DNA of 64,000 nucleotides from Novosphingobium rosa NBRC 15208 (GTDB lineage Bacteria > Pseudomonadota > Alphaproteobacteria > Sphingomonadales > Sphingomonadaceae), in assembly GCF_001598555.1 (NCBI RefSeq), contig NZ_BCZE01000025.1, positions 1 to 64,000 of the forward strand. The letters are read 5' to 3'. Below are positions 1 through 8,909 of this stretch, in pieces (positions within the stretch are counted from its first letter, which is position 1; each line of letters opens with the position of its first letter). The notes below the pieces were generated by a model, which worked only from the letters and a program-made list of their open reading frames with translations, searched no databases and was not told the origin of the DNA. The position numbers and the translations under genes were made by a program.

Positions 1-426
1 GAGCCGCAGCATCTGCTGCAGCGGCGGGGGAATCGTGCCGAAATAGGCGGTAAAATTGGCTTCGGCCTCCCCCGCTCCGGCAACCGGCAAAGGTTGCCGG
101 GGCGGCACCGGATGATCGGGAAAGCAGGCGTCAAGGATCTGCGCGAAATCCATCGCCGCCGCCTCTCCGCGCAGGCTGGTCAGCACGATCAGCCCGGCTG
201 TTGCCTCGACCAGGGACAGGCCGATGGCGATGCCGCGCTCGATCTCGCGGCGGGCCAGCGCCAGATGCCGCCGGTCAATGGCCGCAACAGCCGCAAACAA
301 CGCCTTGAGTCGGGCCGGGACGGCACCATCGGTTTCGATCACATCGCGAAAGGCATCGAAGCCTGCCAGCGTGTAGGGCGCATGGCCTTGCAGCAATGCG
401 TTATCCATCAACGGACTTTTTATCAT
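1..426 (-). CDS. Carboxymuconolactone-decarboxylase-fold protein (partial, cut by window edge)
   Basis: The first 142 residues of a gene that runs off the left edge. The ATG at 426 is preceded by a GGAGAG ribosome site near 432-437. The product aligns along its visible length with the protein at 16332-17021: both have a 'T-x-A-G-F' stretch near the start, a helical middle, and a conserved E-A-N-F-x-x-Y-F-G-T-(I/M)-P-P segment, which here lies at the window edge. The fold is the all-helical CMD/AhpD type, but no CxxC pair is visible, so an AhpD-like peroxidase role is unlikely. It is divergent from the acyl-CoA dehydrogenase at 604, and three TetR-type operators lie between them. The catalytic role is unknown. 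Confidence 0.75.
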   Translation of the reverse strand, partial: MIKSPLMDNALLQGHAPYTLAGFDAFRDVIETDGAVPARLKALFAAVAAIDRRHLALARREIERGIAIGLSLVEATAGLIVLTSLRGEAAAMDFAQILDACFPDHPVPPRQPLPVAGAGEAEANFTAYFGTIPPPLQQMLRL

Positions 427-452
427 TGCATCTCTCCTGCCGTTTTGATGCT

Positions 453-470
453 CGACCGAACAGTCGGGCG
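453..470. promoter_or_regulatory. TetR-type operator, site A
   Basis: Imperfect palindrome GACC-gaac-AGTC flanked by CG and GGGCG. It matches the (G/A)ACC-N4-(G/A)GT(C/T) pattern seen at seven places in the first 17 kb. It lies nearest to the start of the leftward gene at 426. Confidence 0.55.
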
Positions 471-505
471 TCAACTCAAAAATTTTCTCCTGACCAGTTT
501 GACAG

Positions 506-522
506 CCGACCAGTCGGTCGAC
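506..522. promoter_or_regulatory. TetR-type operator, site B
   Basis: GACC-agtc-GGTC, the perfect half-sites of the shared operator, centred between the divergent genes at 426 and 604. Confidence 0.6.
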
Positions 523-532
523 TAGCAAACAC

Positions 533-550
533 TCGACCGCCCGGTTGGGC
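533..550. promoter_or_regulatory. TetR-type operator, site C
   Basis: CTCGACC-gccc-GGTTGGGC. It has the same outer bases (CTC...GGGC) as sites A and E and lies about 50 bp before the rightward acyl-CoA dehydrogenase gene. Confidence 0.55.
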
Positions 551-603
551 GAGTCCTAGAAAGCCACCGGACAGTGATTCGGATGAGCAGCAGGAGAGAA
601 CAG

Positions 604-1854
604 GTGGATTTTGGGCAATCAGCCAGATCCCGGGACTGGATGGAACGGGTGCGCGCCTTCATGGAGGAGCATATCGTCCCCGCAGTGCCGATCTATCACC
701 AGCAGGCCGCGACGATTGACCGCTGGGCCAAAATCCCCCCGATTTTCGATGAGCTGAAGGCTCGGGCGCGCGAAGAGGGTCTGTGGAACCTCTTCATGCC
801 ACCCTCAGAGCATGACGATGCGTTTTTCACCAGCGTCGGCCTCAGCAATGTGGAATACGCGCCGATCGCCGAGCTGATGGGGCGCATTTCCTTCGCCAGC
901 GAAGTCTTCAACTGCATGGCGCCCGACACCGGCAATTTCGAGGTGCTGCATCGCTATGGCACGCATGCCCAGAAGGAGCGTTTTCTGGTGCCGCTGCGCG
1001 ATGGCGAAACCCGTTCGGCCTTCCTGATGACCGAACCGGCCGTCGCCTCGTCCGACGCGCGCAACATTCAGACCGAGATCCGCCGCGAGGGTGGCGATTA
1101 CGTCATCAATGGCCGCAAATGGTGGTCCTCGGGCGCGGGCCATCCGCGCTGCGATTTCTTCATCGTGATGGGCAAGACCGATCCCGATGCTTCGGCCTAT
1201 CGCCAGCAGTCGATGATCCTGGTGCCGCGCGATACGCCCGGTGTCACGCTGGTCCGCCACCTGCCCGTCTTCGGCTACGATCACGCGCCCCATGGCCATT
1301 TCGAGGTGCTGCTGGAGAATGTCCGCGTGCCCACCGAGAACATGCTGCTGGGCGAGGGCTGCGGCTTCGAGATCGCGCAGGGCCGCCTCGGCCCGGGCCG
1401 CATCCATCACACGATGCGCAACATCGCCACGATGGAGGTCGCGCTGGAGAAAATGTGCCGGCGGCTGCTTTCGCGCAATGCCTTCGGCAAGGCCATCGCC
1501 GAACATTCGGTGTGGGAAGAGCGCATCGCCCGCGCCCGCTGCGAGATCGAGATGACCCGCCTGCTCTGTCTGAAGGCCGCGCATATGATGGACACGGTGG
1601 GCAACAAGGAAGCCCGTGCCGAGATCGCGATGATCAAGGTGGCCGCGCCGAAAATGGCGCAACGCATCGTCGACGATGCCATCCAGGCGCATGGCGGCGG
1701 CGGCGTCAGCGACGATTTCGGACTGGCGGAGCTTTGGGCCAACACCCGCATCGTGCGGCTGACCGACGGCCCGGACGAGGTGCATGAACGCCAGATCGCC
1801 CGCATGGAACTGGCCCGCTATGCCGATGCGCCGCGCGGCGAGGCGCGCTCATGA
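604..1854 (+). CDS. Acyl-CoA dehydrogenase family protein (ACAD11/LvaC-like)
   Basis: A 416-residue flavoprotein of the acyl-CoA dehydrogenase family. The middle segment carries the FAD/substrate signature (F-L-M-T-E-P-x-V-A-S-S-D), and the C-terminal helices contain Q-A-H-G-G-G-G and the closing E-V-H segment. The GTG at 604 is chosen because AGGAGAG at 592-598 stands at good spacing before it; ATG at 583 and GTG at 574 lack such a site. Its stop overlaps the next start as ATGA (1851-1854), so it is translationally coupled to the phosphotransferase. In ACAD10/11 and in the levulinate (Lva) system such a kinase-dehydrogenase pair converts 4-hydroxyacyl-CoA through a phosphorylated intermediate; that role here is an inference. 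Confidence 0.88.
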   Translation: MDFGQSARSRDWMERVRAFMEEHIVPAVPIYHQQAATIDRWAKIPPIFDELKARAREEGLWNLFMPPSEHDDAFFTSVGLSNVEYAPIAELMGRISFASEVFNCMAPDTGNFEVLHRYGTHAQKERFLVPLRDGETRSAFLMTEPAVASSDARNIQTEIRREGGDYVINGRKWWSSGAGHPRCDFFIVMGKTDPDASAYRQQSMILVPRDTPGVTLVRHLPVFGYDHAPHGHFEVLLENVRVPTENMLLGEGCGFEIAQGRLGPGRIHHTMRNIATMEVALEKMCRRLLSRNAFGKAIAEHSVWEERIARARCEIEMTRLLCLKAAHMMDTVGNKEARAEIAMIKVAAPKMAQRIVDDAIQAHGGGGVSDDFGLAELWANTRIVRLTDGPDEVHERQIARMELARYADAPRGEARS

Positions 1855-2933
1855 GCGCGCCCCAGCCCGCCGCCACCATCGGCAACACGGTGGATGTCGC
1901 CCCCGGCAGCGCCTTCAACGAGGCCCGGCTGCTCGCCTATCTTGCGGGAAAGATTGCCGGGTTTGCCGGTCCCATGCAGGTCCAGCAGTTCGAGGGCGGG
2001 CAGTCAAACCCGACCTTCCTGCTCATCACGCCAGAACGGCGCTATGTGCTGCGCCGCAAGCCTGCGGGGGTGCTGCTCAAATCGGCCCATGCCGTGGACC
2101 GCGAATATCGTGTGACCCGCGCCCTGTTCGATGCCGGCCTGCCGGTCGCCGAACCGCTGATGCTGTGCGAGGACGAGGATGTCATCGGCACGATGTTCTA
2201 TGTGATGCGCCATGTGCCCGGGCGCAGCTTCTGGAACCCGCATATGCCCGACCTCACCCCGCATGAGCGCGCGGCGGTCTATGATTCGGCCAATGAGACG
2301 CTCGCCCGGCTGCATCTGGTCGATTACGCCGCGCTGGGTCTTGGCGATTATGGCCGTCCGGGCAATTATTTCGAGCGGCAGATCTCGCGCTGGTCACGCC
2401 AGTATGAAGCCTCGCGCACCACGGACATTCCCGAGATGGATCGTCTGGCCGCCTGGCTGCCGGGCGCGATCCCCCCGACCGATGACCGCACGACGATCAT
2501 CCATGGGGACTATTCGTTCCACAATCTGCTCATTCACCCGACAGAACCCCGCGTCGCGGCGGTGATCGACTGGGAGCTTTCAACGCTGGGCGATCCGCTG
2601 GGCGACCTCACCTATCACATGATGGAATGGTTCCGTCCCGAGGGCGTGGATGTGCGCGGCACGCTCAAGGGCGCGGATCTGGCCACGCTGGGCATTCCCG
2701 ATGCGCAGAGCTATGCGCGCCGCTATTGCGAGCGGACCGGCTTTCGCTGCGATCCAACGCATCCCTTCTACCGCGCCTTCAACCTGTTCCGCGTCGCCGC
2801 GATCCTGCAGGGCATCGCCGGGCGCGCGCGCGACGGTGTGCAGACCGGCGCCCATGCGGGCGACATCATCACCCGCATCACCCCCCTGGCCAAAGCCGCA
2901 TGGCATGCGGCGCAGGAGGCCGGGGCGACCTGA
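1851..2933 (+). CDS. APH-family phosphotransferase (ACAD10/11 kinase domain or LvaA-like)
   Basis: A 360-residue aminoglycoside-phosphotransferase-fold kinase. The catalytic loop is H218-G-D-Y-S-F-H-N225, and the metal-binding motif is D240-W-E-L-S-T-L-G-D-P. The N-lobe has the L-R-R-K-P-x-G motif near residue 68 and S-A-H-A-V-D-R-E-Y near 78, both typical of the subgroup paired with acyl-CoA dehydrogenases rather than of antibiotic kinases. It overlaps the preceding dehydrogenase gene by four bases. By analogy with LvaA and ACAD10/11 the substrate would be a 4-hydroxyacyl-CoA. A broken paralogue lies at 8187-8865. Confidence 0.88.
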   Translation: MSAPQPAATIGNTVDVAPGSAFNEARLLAYLAGKIAGFAGPMQVQQFEGGQSNPTFLLITPERRYVLRRKPAGVLLKSAHAVDREYRVTRALFDAGLPVAEPLMLCEDEDVIGTMFYVMRHVPGRSFWNPHMPDLTPHERAAVYDSANETLARLHLVDYAALGLGDYGRPGNYFERQISRWSRQYEASRTTDIPEMDRLAAWLPGAIPPTDDRTTIIHGDYSFHNLLIHPTEPRVAAVIDWELSTLGDPLGDLTYHMMEWFRPEGVDVRGTLKGADLATLGIPDAQSYARRYCERTGFRCDPTHPFYRAFNLFRVAAILQGIAGRARDGVQTGAHAGDIITRITPLAKAAWHAAQEAGAT

Positions 2934-3008
2934 CAGCAGCCGATCCGACCATCGAACGTGAGCATCGCGGGCAAGCCAAAAGGCAGCCCGATTCTGGGGA
3001 GAGAGACA

Positions 3009-5447
3009 ATGATCAAGAGTTCGCGATTTATCCGTCTGGCCTTGCTGTCCGGTTGCGCGACACTGGTGTGCGCCGCGCCCGCCCGTGCCCAGTCCGACAC
3101 GCCGCCGGGCGGCACGGCAACGCAGGCCAGGCCATCCTCCGGCACACCGGGAGATGCCGACATCGTGGTGACGGCCCGCCGCAAGGTTGAAAGGCTGCTC
3201 GATGTGCCGGTCGCGGCAACGGTCGTCGACCAGACCCAGTTGCGTCAGCACGATCTGACCTCGGTGGCGAACATCAAGATCGCCGTGCCGGAAATCTCGC
3301 TCGACCGCGGCTTTACCGGATCGGGCACTTCGATCACCCTGCGCGGCGTGAGTTCCTCCGCGCTCGATCCCGGGGTCGAGCAGTCCGTGCTGATCGACAT
3401 GGACGGCATGGCGATCAGCCGGGGCCGTCTGGTGAATGACGCCATGTTCGACATCAACACGATCTCGGTGCTGAAGGGACCTCAGGCGCTGTTCTTCGGG
3501 AAGAATTCGCCCGGCGGCGTGGTCTCCATCCAGTCGGCCAATCCCACCAGCCGCTTCACCGCCTTCCTGCGGGCAGGCTATGAATTCACCAGCCGCAACC
3601 CGCAAATCGAAGGCGCCATTTCCGGGCCGCTGACTGACAGTCTGGGCGCGCGTCTGGCCTTCTATTCCAGCAACAGCCAGGGCTATATCATCAATCAGGA
3701 CAGTGGCGTGGTGGATGCCGTGCGCAACCAGCAGACGGGCAGCACCTATGTTCCGGCCGCGCCGCATCGTCTCGGCGCGGAGCAGAAGCTGGCCGGGCGT
3801 CTGACTCTTGCTTATGACAATGGCTCGCCCTTCACCGCCAATTTCAAACTGCTCTTCAGCCATTATCGCAACCAGGGCATTCAGGCCTTCAGCGAGGTGA
3901 TGGGCTGCCCCACCACACGCTCCCAGCCCGGCACCGTGGGCGGCGTGCTCGATCCGACAGGGGACTGCAAGCTCAACAACCGCAGCTCGCAAGGCTGGCT
4001 GTCGCCAACGATCATCGCGGCCTGGCCGGAAGTGAGGAAATATGCTGGCGGCCAGCCTTATGGCAAGAACGATTCGGTTCTTCCCGTGCTGACCATGAAC
4101 TACAAGATGAAGGATGTGATGATCACATCGGTGACGGGTTATTATAATTACGATTACGTCACCCAGGGCAACGCCGATGCCACAAGCTATTCCTACTTCT
4201 GGTCCTACAGCAACGAGAAGAACAGCAGCTTCTATCAAGACATCCGCATTGTTTCCAACTTCGACGGGCGCTTCAATTTCGCGACCGGTGGCCACTATGA
4301 ACACAACAACCGCACGGCCTACGTCGGCGCGGCCAGCGGCTCTCTGCCGATGGACCCGCTGACCGGCCGCTATGAGGCGGACGACAACCAGCAACACAAC
4401 AAGAGCGAAGCCTATTCGCTCTTCGCGCAGGGGATCGTGAAGATCACCCCGGCGCTCGAACTGGCCGGCGGTGCGCGCTTCACGCATCAGGTGAACGATC
4501 TCAACTCCTTCAACACCTTCGTCAATCCGGCGATCGTGACCACCCAGCTTGCCGTGGGTCAGCATATTCAGGGTTCCAAATCCCAGCACAACATCTCGCC
4601 CGAGGCGACGCTGACCTGGCACCCGACGCATAACACCACGCTTTATGGCGCTTACAAGACCGGCTTCCTGGCGGGCGGCTTTTCCAACCCGGGCACGCTG
4701 GCGCCCACCTCCGCGATCAGCAACCTGTCCTTCGATCCCGAAAAGGTCACGGGCGTGGAACTGGGGGCGAAAGGCGCTTTCCTCAACAACCGCCTGACCG
4801 GCTCGCTGACGCTTTATCGCTACATCTACAAGGGCCTGCCGCTGACCTCGCTGATCGCGCTCAGCAACAATTCGCTGACCTACGTAACCCAGAACGCGGC
4901 CAGCACCGTTTCGCAAGGCGTCGAATTCGAATCCTCGCTGCGCCTCACGCCTTCCACCACGCTCAACGGCACTGCCGCCTATACCGATGCCCATTTCGAA
5001 AGCTTCACCCGCGCGCAATGCTACACCGGGCAGACTGTGGCGCAGGGTTGCGTGCCAACCTCGGGCAGCACCGGCTTCGTGCAGAACCTGTCGGGCCGCG
5101 CGGTCTATCGCGCGCCAAGCTGGATCGCCTCGGCCGGGATCACTCAACAGATCCCGCTCTCGGCAAAGTTCAAGACCTCGCTCAACGCGGATCTGCGCTA
5201 TTCCAGCGGCTATTACACCGGACTCAATCTGAATCCGCTATCCTATCAGCCCGGCTATACGGTCGTGAACGCCGGCGTTCGGCTTTCGTCGCAGGATGAT
5301 CGCTACAGCCTGGCGGTCATCGGGCGCAATCTTACCAACCGCATCTATGGCACACTTGGGATCGACAAGCCGGGCGGCGTGGGCGAGGTCTTCACCGTTG
5401 CGGGTGAGCCCCGCGCCGTGGTGCTGCAGGTCGAGCTGAAATATTGA
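3009..5447 (+). CDS. TonB-dependent outer-membrane receptor
   Basis: An 812-residue receptor. ATG 3009 follows a GGGGAGAGAGAC ribosome site and opens a signal peptide ending near A-R-A-Q; an upstream in-frame GTG at 2958 would precede the signal peptide and is rejected. A plug domain (residues about 45-170, with L-R-G-V-S-S and the V-L-K-G-P-Q-A-L-F-F-G-K-N-S-P-G-G signature) is followed by a long beta-barrel ending in an aromatic residue (V-E-L-K-Y). It should import the cluster's substrate across the outer membrane. It lies 75 bp after the phosphotransferase and 12 bp before the flavoprotein, probably in one transcript. The ligand cannot be read from the sequence. Confidence 0.92.
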   Translation: MIKSSRFIRLALLSGCATLVCAAPARAQSDTPPGGTATQARPSSGTPGDADIVVTARRKVERLLDVPVAATVVDQTQLRQHDLTSVANIKIAVPEISLDRGFTGSGTSITLRGVSSSALDPGVEQSVLIDMDGMAISRGRLVNDAMFDINTISVLKGPQALFFGKNSPGGVVSIQSANPTSRFTAFLRAGYEFTSRNPQIEGAISGPLTDSLGARLAFYSSNSQGYIINQDSGVVDAVRNQQTGSTYVPAAPHRLGAEQKLAGRLTLAYDNGSPFTANFKLLFSHYRNQGIQAFSEVMGCPTTRSQPGTVGGVLDPTGDCKLNNRSSQGWLSPTIIAAWPEVRKYAGGQPYGKNDSVLPVLTMNYKMKDVMITSVTGYYNYDYVTQGNADATSYSYFWSYSNEKNSSFYQDIRIVSNFDGRFNFATGGHYEHNNRTAYVGAASGSLPMDPLTGRYEADDNQQHNKSEAYSLFAQGIVKITPALELAGGARFTHQVNDLNSFNTFVNPAIVTTQLAVGQHIQGSKSQHNISPEATLTWHPTHNTTLYGAYKTGFLAGGFSNPGTLAPTSAISNLSFDPEKVTGVELGAKGAFLNNRLTGSLTLYRYIYKGLPLTSLIALSNNSLTYVTQNAASTVSQGVEFESSLRLTPSTTLNGTAAYTDAHFESFTRAQCYTGQTVAQGCVPTSGSTGFVQNLSGRAVYRAPSWIASAGITQQIPLSAKFKTSLNADLRYSSGYYTGLNLNPLSYQPGYTVVNAGVRLSSQDDRYSLAVIGRNLTNRIYGTLGIDKPGGVGEVFTVAGEPRAVVLQVELKY

Positions 5448-5459
5448 GAGAGGCCAGTC

Positions 5460-6794
5460 ATGAGCGATCCCATCATTGAATGCGACCTTCTGGTCATCGG
5501 AGCGGGCATGGCGGGCCTTTCCGCCGCCGGGTGGGCGGCCGAGCGCGGCGCCCGGGTGATCGTGGTTGATCGCGCTCCGTCCATAGGCGGATCCGCCTTC
5601 CTTTCAGGCGGAGTGTTCTGGACTGCCACATCGCCTGGGACGATGGCGCTCTATGCAGGCGGCGATCCGGCTCTCGGTTCTGTCATCTTCGAGACCTATC
5701 CGGATGCCATCGCATGGCTGCGCGGTCGCGGCATCGACATCACGCCGCGCATGAATGTGCTGCATGGTTATGGCTATCAAATCGACATCGTCGCGCATCT
5801 GCGCGGCTGTGCCGACCTCGTGGAGGGAGCTGCAGGCCACGTCATTCTCAACACGCAGACATTGTCGCTGCTGCGCGATGAAAATGGCGCCGTGATCGGC
5901 GCGCGCACCAGCCATGCCGATGGCGAAGTTCTGGTGCACGCGCCGGCAACAATCCTGGCGACCGGTGGCTATCAGGCCTCGCCCGATCTGCGGGCGCGGT
6001 TCATCCACCCGCAGGCGCGCGACATGCGGCTGCGTTCCAACCCTTTTAGCGATGGCACGGGGCTGCGATTGGGCGAGGAAGCTGGTGGCCAGATCAAGGG
6101 TGAAAATCCTGGCTTCTACGGGCACCTTGTCAGCGGATCGCCACAATGGGGCGAAGAACGTCTCAATGTCATGCTCTCGCAATATCACAGCGAGCATGCA
6201 CTGCTGCTCAACGAAGAAGGTTTGCGCTTCTGCGACGAAACCTATGGCGACCACGCCAGCACCTATCAGACCGTGCTGCAGAGCCGTTCACGCGCTCTGT
6301 GCTTCTGGGACGCACGAGTCCATGCCAATTATGCCACACAGGCGGTTGTCGCAACCGCATCGCCAGAGGATAAAATGGACATAGCACTGCGCTTTGGCGG
6401 CCAGGGCCTTGTCGCGCCCTCGATTGAAGCTGTCGCCCGCTTCGCCGGAGAACAGGGCTTTAACGGAGCGCAGGTGGAGCGCAGCATCGCTGCCTACAAT
6501 CTGGCCTCACACAGCGGGTGGGAAACCTTGATCCCCCCGCGCATGGAAAGCTGCGATCCGCTCGACCAGGCGCCTTTCTACGCGCTGGTCGTCCATCCCG
6601 CGATCACCTTCACCTTCGGCGGGCTGAGCATCGACACCGGCGCCCATGTGCTGGACGCGCAGGGCATGCGGATCGCGGGGCTCTTCGCGGCGGGCAGCGA
6701 TGCCGGTGGCGCCTTCGGCAAGGGTTATGCCGGCGGCCTTGCGCTGGCGATGACTTTTGGAATGACTGCCGCTCGCTCGGCCGGATGGGTATGA
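5460..6794 (+). CDS. FAD-dependent oxidoreductase (fumarate reductase / 3-ketosteroid dehydrogenase-like)
   Basis: A 444-residue flavoprotein. The N-terminal dinucleotide-binding motif G-A-G-M-A-G-L-S-A-A is followed by V-V-D-R-A-P-S-I-G-G-S-A. The C-terminal FAD segment is G-L-F-A-A-G-S-D-A-G-G-A-F-G-K-G-Y-A-G-G. This layout is shared by flavocytochrome fumarate reductases and 3-ketosteroid delta-1-dehydrogenases, and the family alone does not settle the substrate. The start at 5460 has a GAGAGAGG site before it. It is 12 bp downstream of the TonB receptor and overlaps the MFS gene by four bases, so uptake and a dehydrogenation step appear to be co-expressed. Confidence 0.85.
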   Translation: MSDPIIECDLLVIGAGMAGLSAAGWAAERGARVIVVDRAPSIGGSAFLSGGVFWTATSPGTMALYAGGDPALGSVIFETYPDAIAWLRGRGIDITPRMNVLHGYGYQIDIVAHLRGCADLVEGAAGHVILNTQTLSLLRDENGAVIGARTSHADGEVLVHAPATILATGGYQASPDLRARFIHPQARDMRLRSNPFSDGTGLRLGEEAGGQIKGENPGFYGHLVSGSPQWGEERLNVMLSQYHSEHALLLNEEGLRFCDETYGDHASTYQTVLQSRSRALCFWDARVHANYATQAVVATASPEDKMDIALRFGGQGLVAPSIEAVARFAGEQGFNGAQVERSIAAYNLASHSGWETLIPPRMESCDPLDQAPFYALVVHPAITFTFGGLSIDTGAHVLDAQGMRIAGLFAAGSDAGGAFGKGYAGGLALAMTFGMTAARSAGWV

Positions 6795-8083
6795 CAATGA
6801 CGGTATCGACCACTGCAACATGGGCCCAGCGCCGAACATTGTTCGCGCTCTTTCTCGTGTCGACGTTCAACTATATCGACCGCACGATCCTGTCGCTGCT
6901 GCAGATCCCGATCAAGCGCGAGCTGGGGCTGAGCGACGGGCAGATGGGCGCGCTGACAGGTCTTGCCTTCGCGATCTTCTACACCACCCTGTCGCTGCCG
7001 GTCGCGCGGATTGCGGATCGCGGCAACCGCCGCTGGCTGATCGTGGCCTCGCTGCTCATCTGGAGCACCATGACCGCCTGCAGTGGGCTTGCCGCCGGCT
7101 TTGCCACGCTGGTGTTCTTTCGCATCGGAGTGGCGATTGGCGAGAGCGGCAGCATTCCGGCCAGCGTCTCGCTGATCGCCGACTTTTATCCGGCGCAGCG
7201 GCGCGCAAGCGCGATGGCAACCTGGGGGCTTGCGCTCCCGACTGGGCTCATGCTGGGCTATGCTGGCACTGGCTGGCTGGAGGAGCGCTTTGGCTGGCGC
7301 ATCGCTTTCGCGTTGGTTGGCGGGGCGGGCGTTCTGCTTGCACCCTTGGTCTTCGCGCTGATCCGCGAACCGGGCCGCCCTGCCGCCACCGGCGAGGCGG
7401 AGCCTGCTCTGAGCTTCCGGCAATCCGTCCTCTATCTGTGGCGCAGCCCGGCTTATCGCCTGGCCGTTGGCGGTTGCACGCTCCACGCGTTCTCGCAGTA
7501 TGCGCTGATGACCTGGAACGCGCCTTTTTTCGTGCGAAACCATGGTCTCTCCATGCCCCAGGTCGCGTTGCTGATGGCGCTCCTCAGCGGGTTCGCAGGT
7601 GCGGCAGGGATGTACCTGGGAGGCTTTGCCGCAGATCGGCTCAGTCAGCGTGACATCCGTTGGCGCGTGTGGATGATGGCACTTGTCATCGCTGTCTATG
7701 TTCCTGCGACGCTGATCGAACTGCTGGCGCCCTCGCTCGCCCTGTCCATCGCCATGGCGACTTTGGTCGCCGCGGTATCGATCGCCTATTACGGCCCAGT
7801 CCTTTCTGTGACCCAATCGCTGGTTCCCACCAATCTGCGGGCGATGTGCAATGCGGTTCTGCTGCTGGTCTTCAACCTATTCGGTCTCGGCCTTGGCCCT
7901 TGGCTGGTCGGCCTGACGAGCGACCAACTGACCGCTCACTTCGGTGCCGGAGAGAATGGGCTGCGTTACGCGCTCAGCCTCAGCCTCCTCACGTCTCTGG
8001 CCAGCGTTGCCGTGCTCATGCTCTGTGCTCAGGCCTATCGTAAGGAAATCGCAGCAAAGGCCAAGACAGTGGCTGGCAGCTAA
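6791..8083 (+). CDS. MFS transporter, spinster-like
   Basis: A 430-residue inner-membrane carrier with 12 predicted helices. It has the Y-I-D-R motif in helix 1 (F-N-Y-I-D-R-T), the A-R-I-A-D-R-G-N-R-R loop between helices 2 and 3, and the R-I-G-V-A-I-G-E-S-G segment in helix 4, all characteristic of spinster-type MFS proteins, which move organic anions, lipids or aromatic acids. The ATG at 6791 overlaps the preceding stop (ATGA); ATG 6785 and 6797 are alternatives. It is the last gene of the 604-8083 run and probably takes the substrate from periplasm to cytoplasm. Confidence 0.88.
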   Translation: MTMTVSTTATWAQRRTLFALFLVSTFNYIDRTILSLLQIPIKRELGLSDGQMGALTGLAFAIFYTTLSLPVARIADRGNRRWLIVASLLIWSTMTACSGLAAGFATLVFFRIGVAIGESGSIPASVSLIADFYPAQRRASAMATWGLALPTGLMLGYAGTGWLEERFGWRIAFALVGGAGVLLAPLVFALIREPGRPAATGEAEPALSFRQSVLYLWRSPAYRLAVGGCTLHAFSQYALMTWNAPFFVRNHGLSMPQVALLMALLSGFAGAAGMYLGGFAADRLSQRDIRWRVWMMALVIAVYVPATLIELLAPSLALSIAMATLVAAVSIAYYGPVLSVTQSLVPTNLRAMCNAVLLLVFNLFGLGLGPWLVGLTSDQLTAHFGAGENGLRYALSLSLLTSLASVAVLMLCAQAYRKEIAAKAKTVAGS

Positions 8084-8186
8084 ATCCTTCAGAACGCTCC
8101 CCCTGCATCGCTTGCCGTAACGACGGGTTGCACAGATGCCATCTGCGACCCAGCCATTTGACCAATAAGGCTCGCGTTCGGACACA

Positions 8187-8865
8187 TGGCGCATCATCAA
8201 GGGCGCGCATGACGTTTTGCGCGAGGCACGGGTGCAGCAGGCGTTGGCAGGCAGCAAGGTGCCGGTCGCGGCGATTCCGGGGTCCGGTCGCGGCGATTCC
8301 GGAGTCCGATCGCGCCGCTTATTATGACGAAACCAACCGTGTCATCGCCGCGCTGCATACCGTTGATGTCGGCGCAATCGGGCTTGGCGATTTCGGCAGG
8401 CCGGGCAATTATTTCAGCCGCCAGATCACACGGTGGTCCCGGCAATATCGCGCCGACGATCTGGCGGAGCGCGATGGAGCGATGGACGCCCTTGCTGCGT
8501 GGCTGCCTTCGGCCATTCCCGAAGGGGCGGAGACAGCCCTGATCCACGGCGATTTTCGCATCGACAACGTGATATTTCATCCGGATGAGCCGCGCATTCT
8601 GGCGGTCCTCGACCGGGAACTGTCCACGCTGAGCCTGCCCACGCTGGAAGCCCATGTCGCCGCCTATTGCGCGCGAACCGGGCGCAGCGGCATCCCGAAC
8701 TGGAACTTCCACCTCGCCTTCAACGAGGTCCGCCTCGCCGCCATTGTCCATGGCATCAAGGGGCGCGTCTTGCGCGGCAATGCCAGCAATGCGCAGGCCA
8801 GCGAGCGAGCGAAGGCATTCCCACGGCTCGCCGCACTCGGAGCCGGATGGATGGATAAACTGTAA
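8187..8865 (+). pseudogene. Decayed APH-family phosphotransferase
   Basis: A broken paralogue of the gene at 1851. From 8196 one frame reads like the family's G-A-H-D-V-L-R-E-x-R-V segment followed by K-V-P-V-A-A-I-P. The later part (R-A-A-Y-Y-D-E-T-N, G-N-Y-F-S-R-Q-I-T-R-W-S-R-Q-Y, H-G-D-F-R-I-D-N) is in another frame. A 22-bp tandem duplication at 8262-8305 shifts the frame exactly between them. Two further losses are visible: about 45 residues between V-P-V-A and R-A-A-Y, and about 40 residues after R-E-L-S-T-L. D-W-E has become D-R-E. The N-lobe start is missing. It is unlikely to encode an active kinase. Confidence 0.75.
8262..8305. repeat. 22-bp tandem duplication inside the pseudogene
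   Basis: Two adjacent copies (8262-8283 and 8284-8305) begin with CCGGTCGCGGCGATTCCGG and differ at one base. Twenty-two is not a multiple of three, so one extra copy causes the frame change between the two halves of the phosphotransferase remnant. Confidence 0.9.
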
Positions 8866-8877
8866 GACCGTTTGCCA

Positions 8878-8905
8878 AGCCGCCCGGATGGTGCCCCGGG
8901 CGGCT
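8878..8905. terminator. Hairpin terminator between converging genes
   Basis: A 10-bp perfect stem (AGCCGCCCGG / CCGGGCGGCT) with an 8-nt loop, followed by TCTTCT on the + strand. It sits between the pseudogene stop (8865) and the stop of the leftward acyl-CoA dehydrogenase (8910), so it may end transcription from both sides. Confidence 0.65.
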
Positions 8906-8909
8906 CTTC

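Noticed and set aside
2580-5147. 855-codon open frame on the minus strand
   Set aside because: It lies opposite the TonB receptor and phosphotransferase, which have signal peptide, motifs and ribosome site; the minus frame has none and is a shadow of GC-rich codon usage.
8128-8865. Functional short kinase gene
   Set aside because: N-lobe missing, internal deletions, frame break and altered metal motif argue for a pseudogene.
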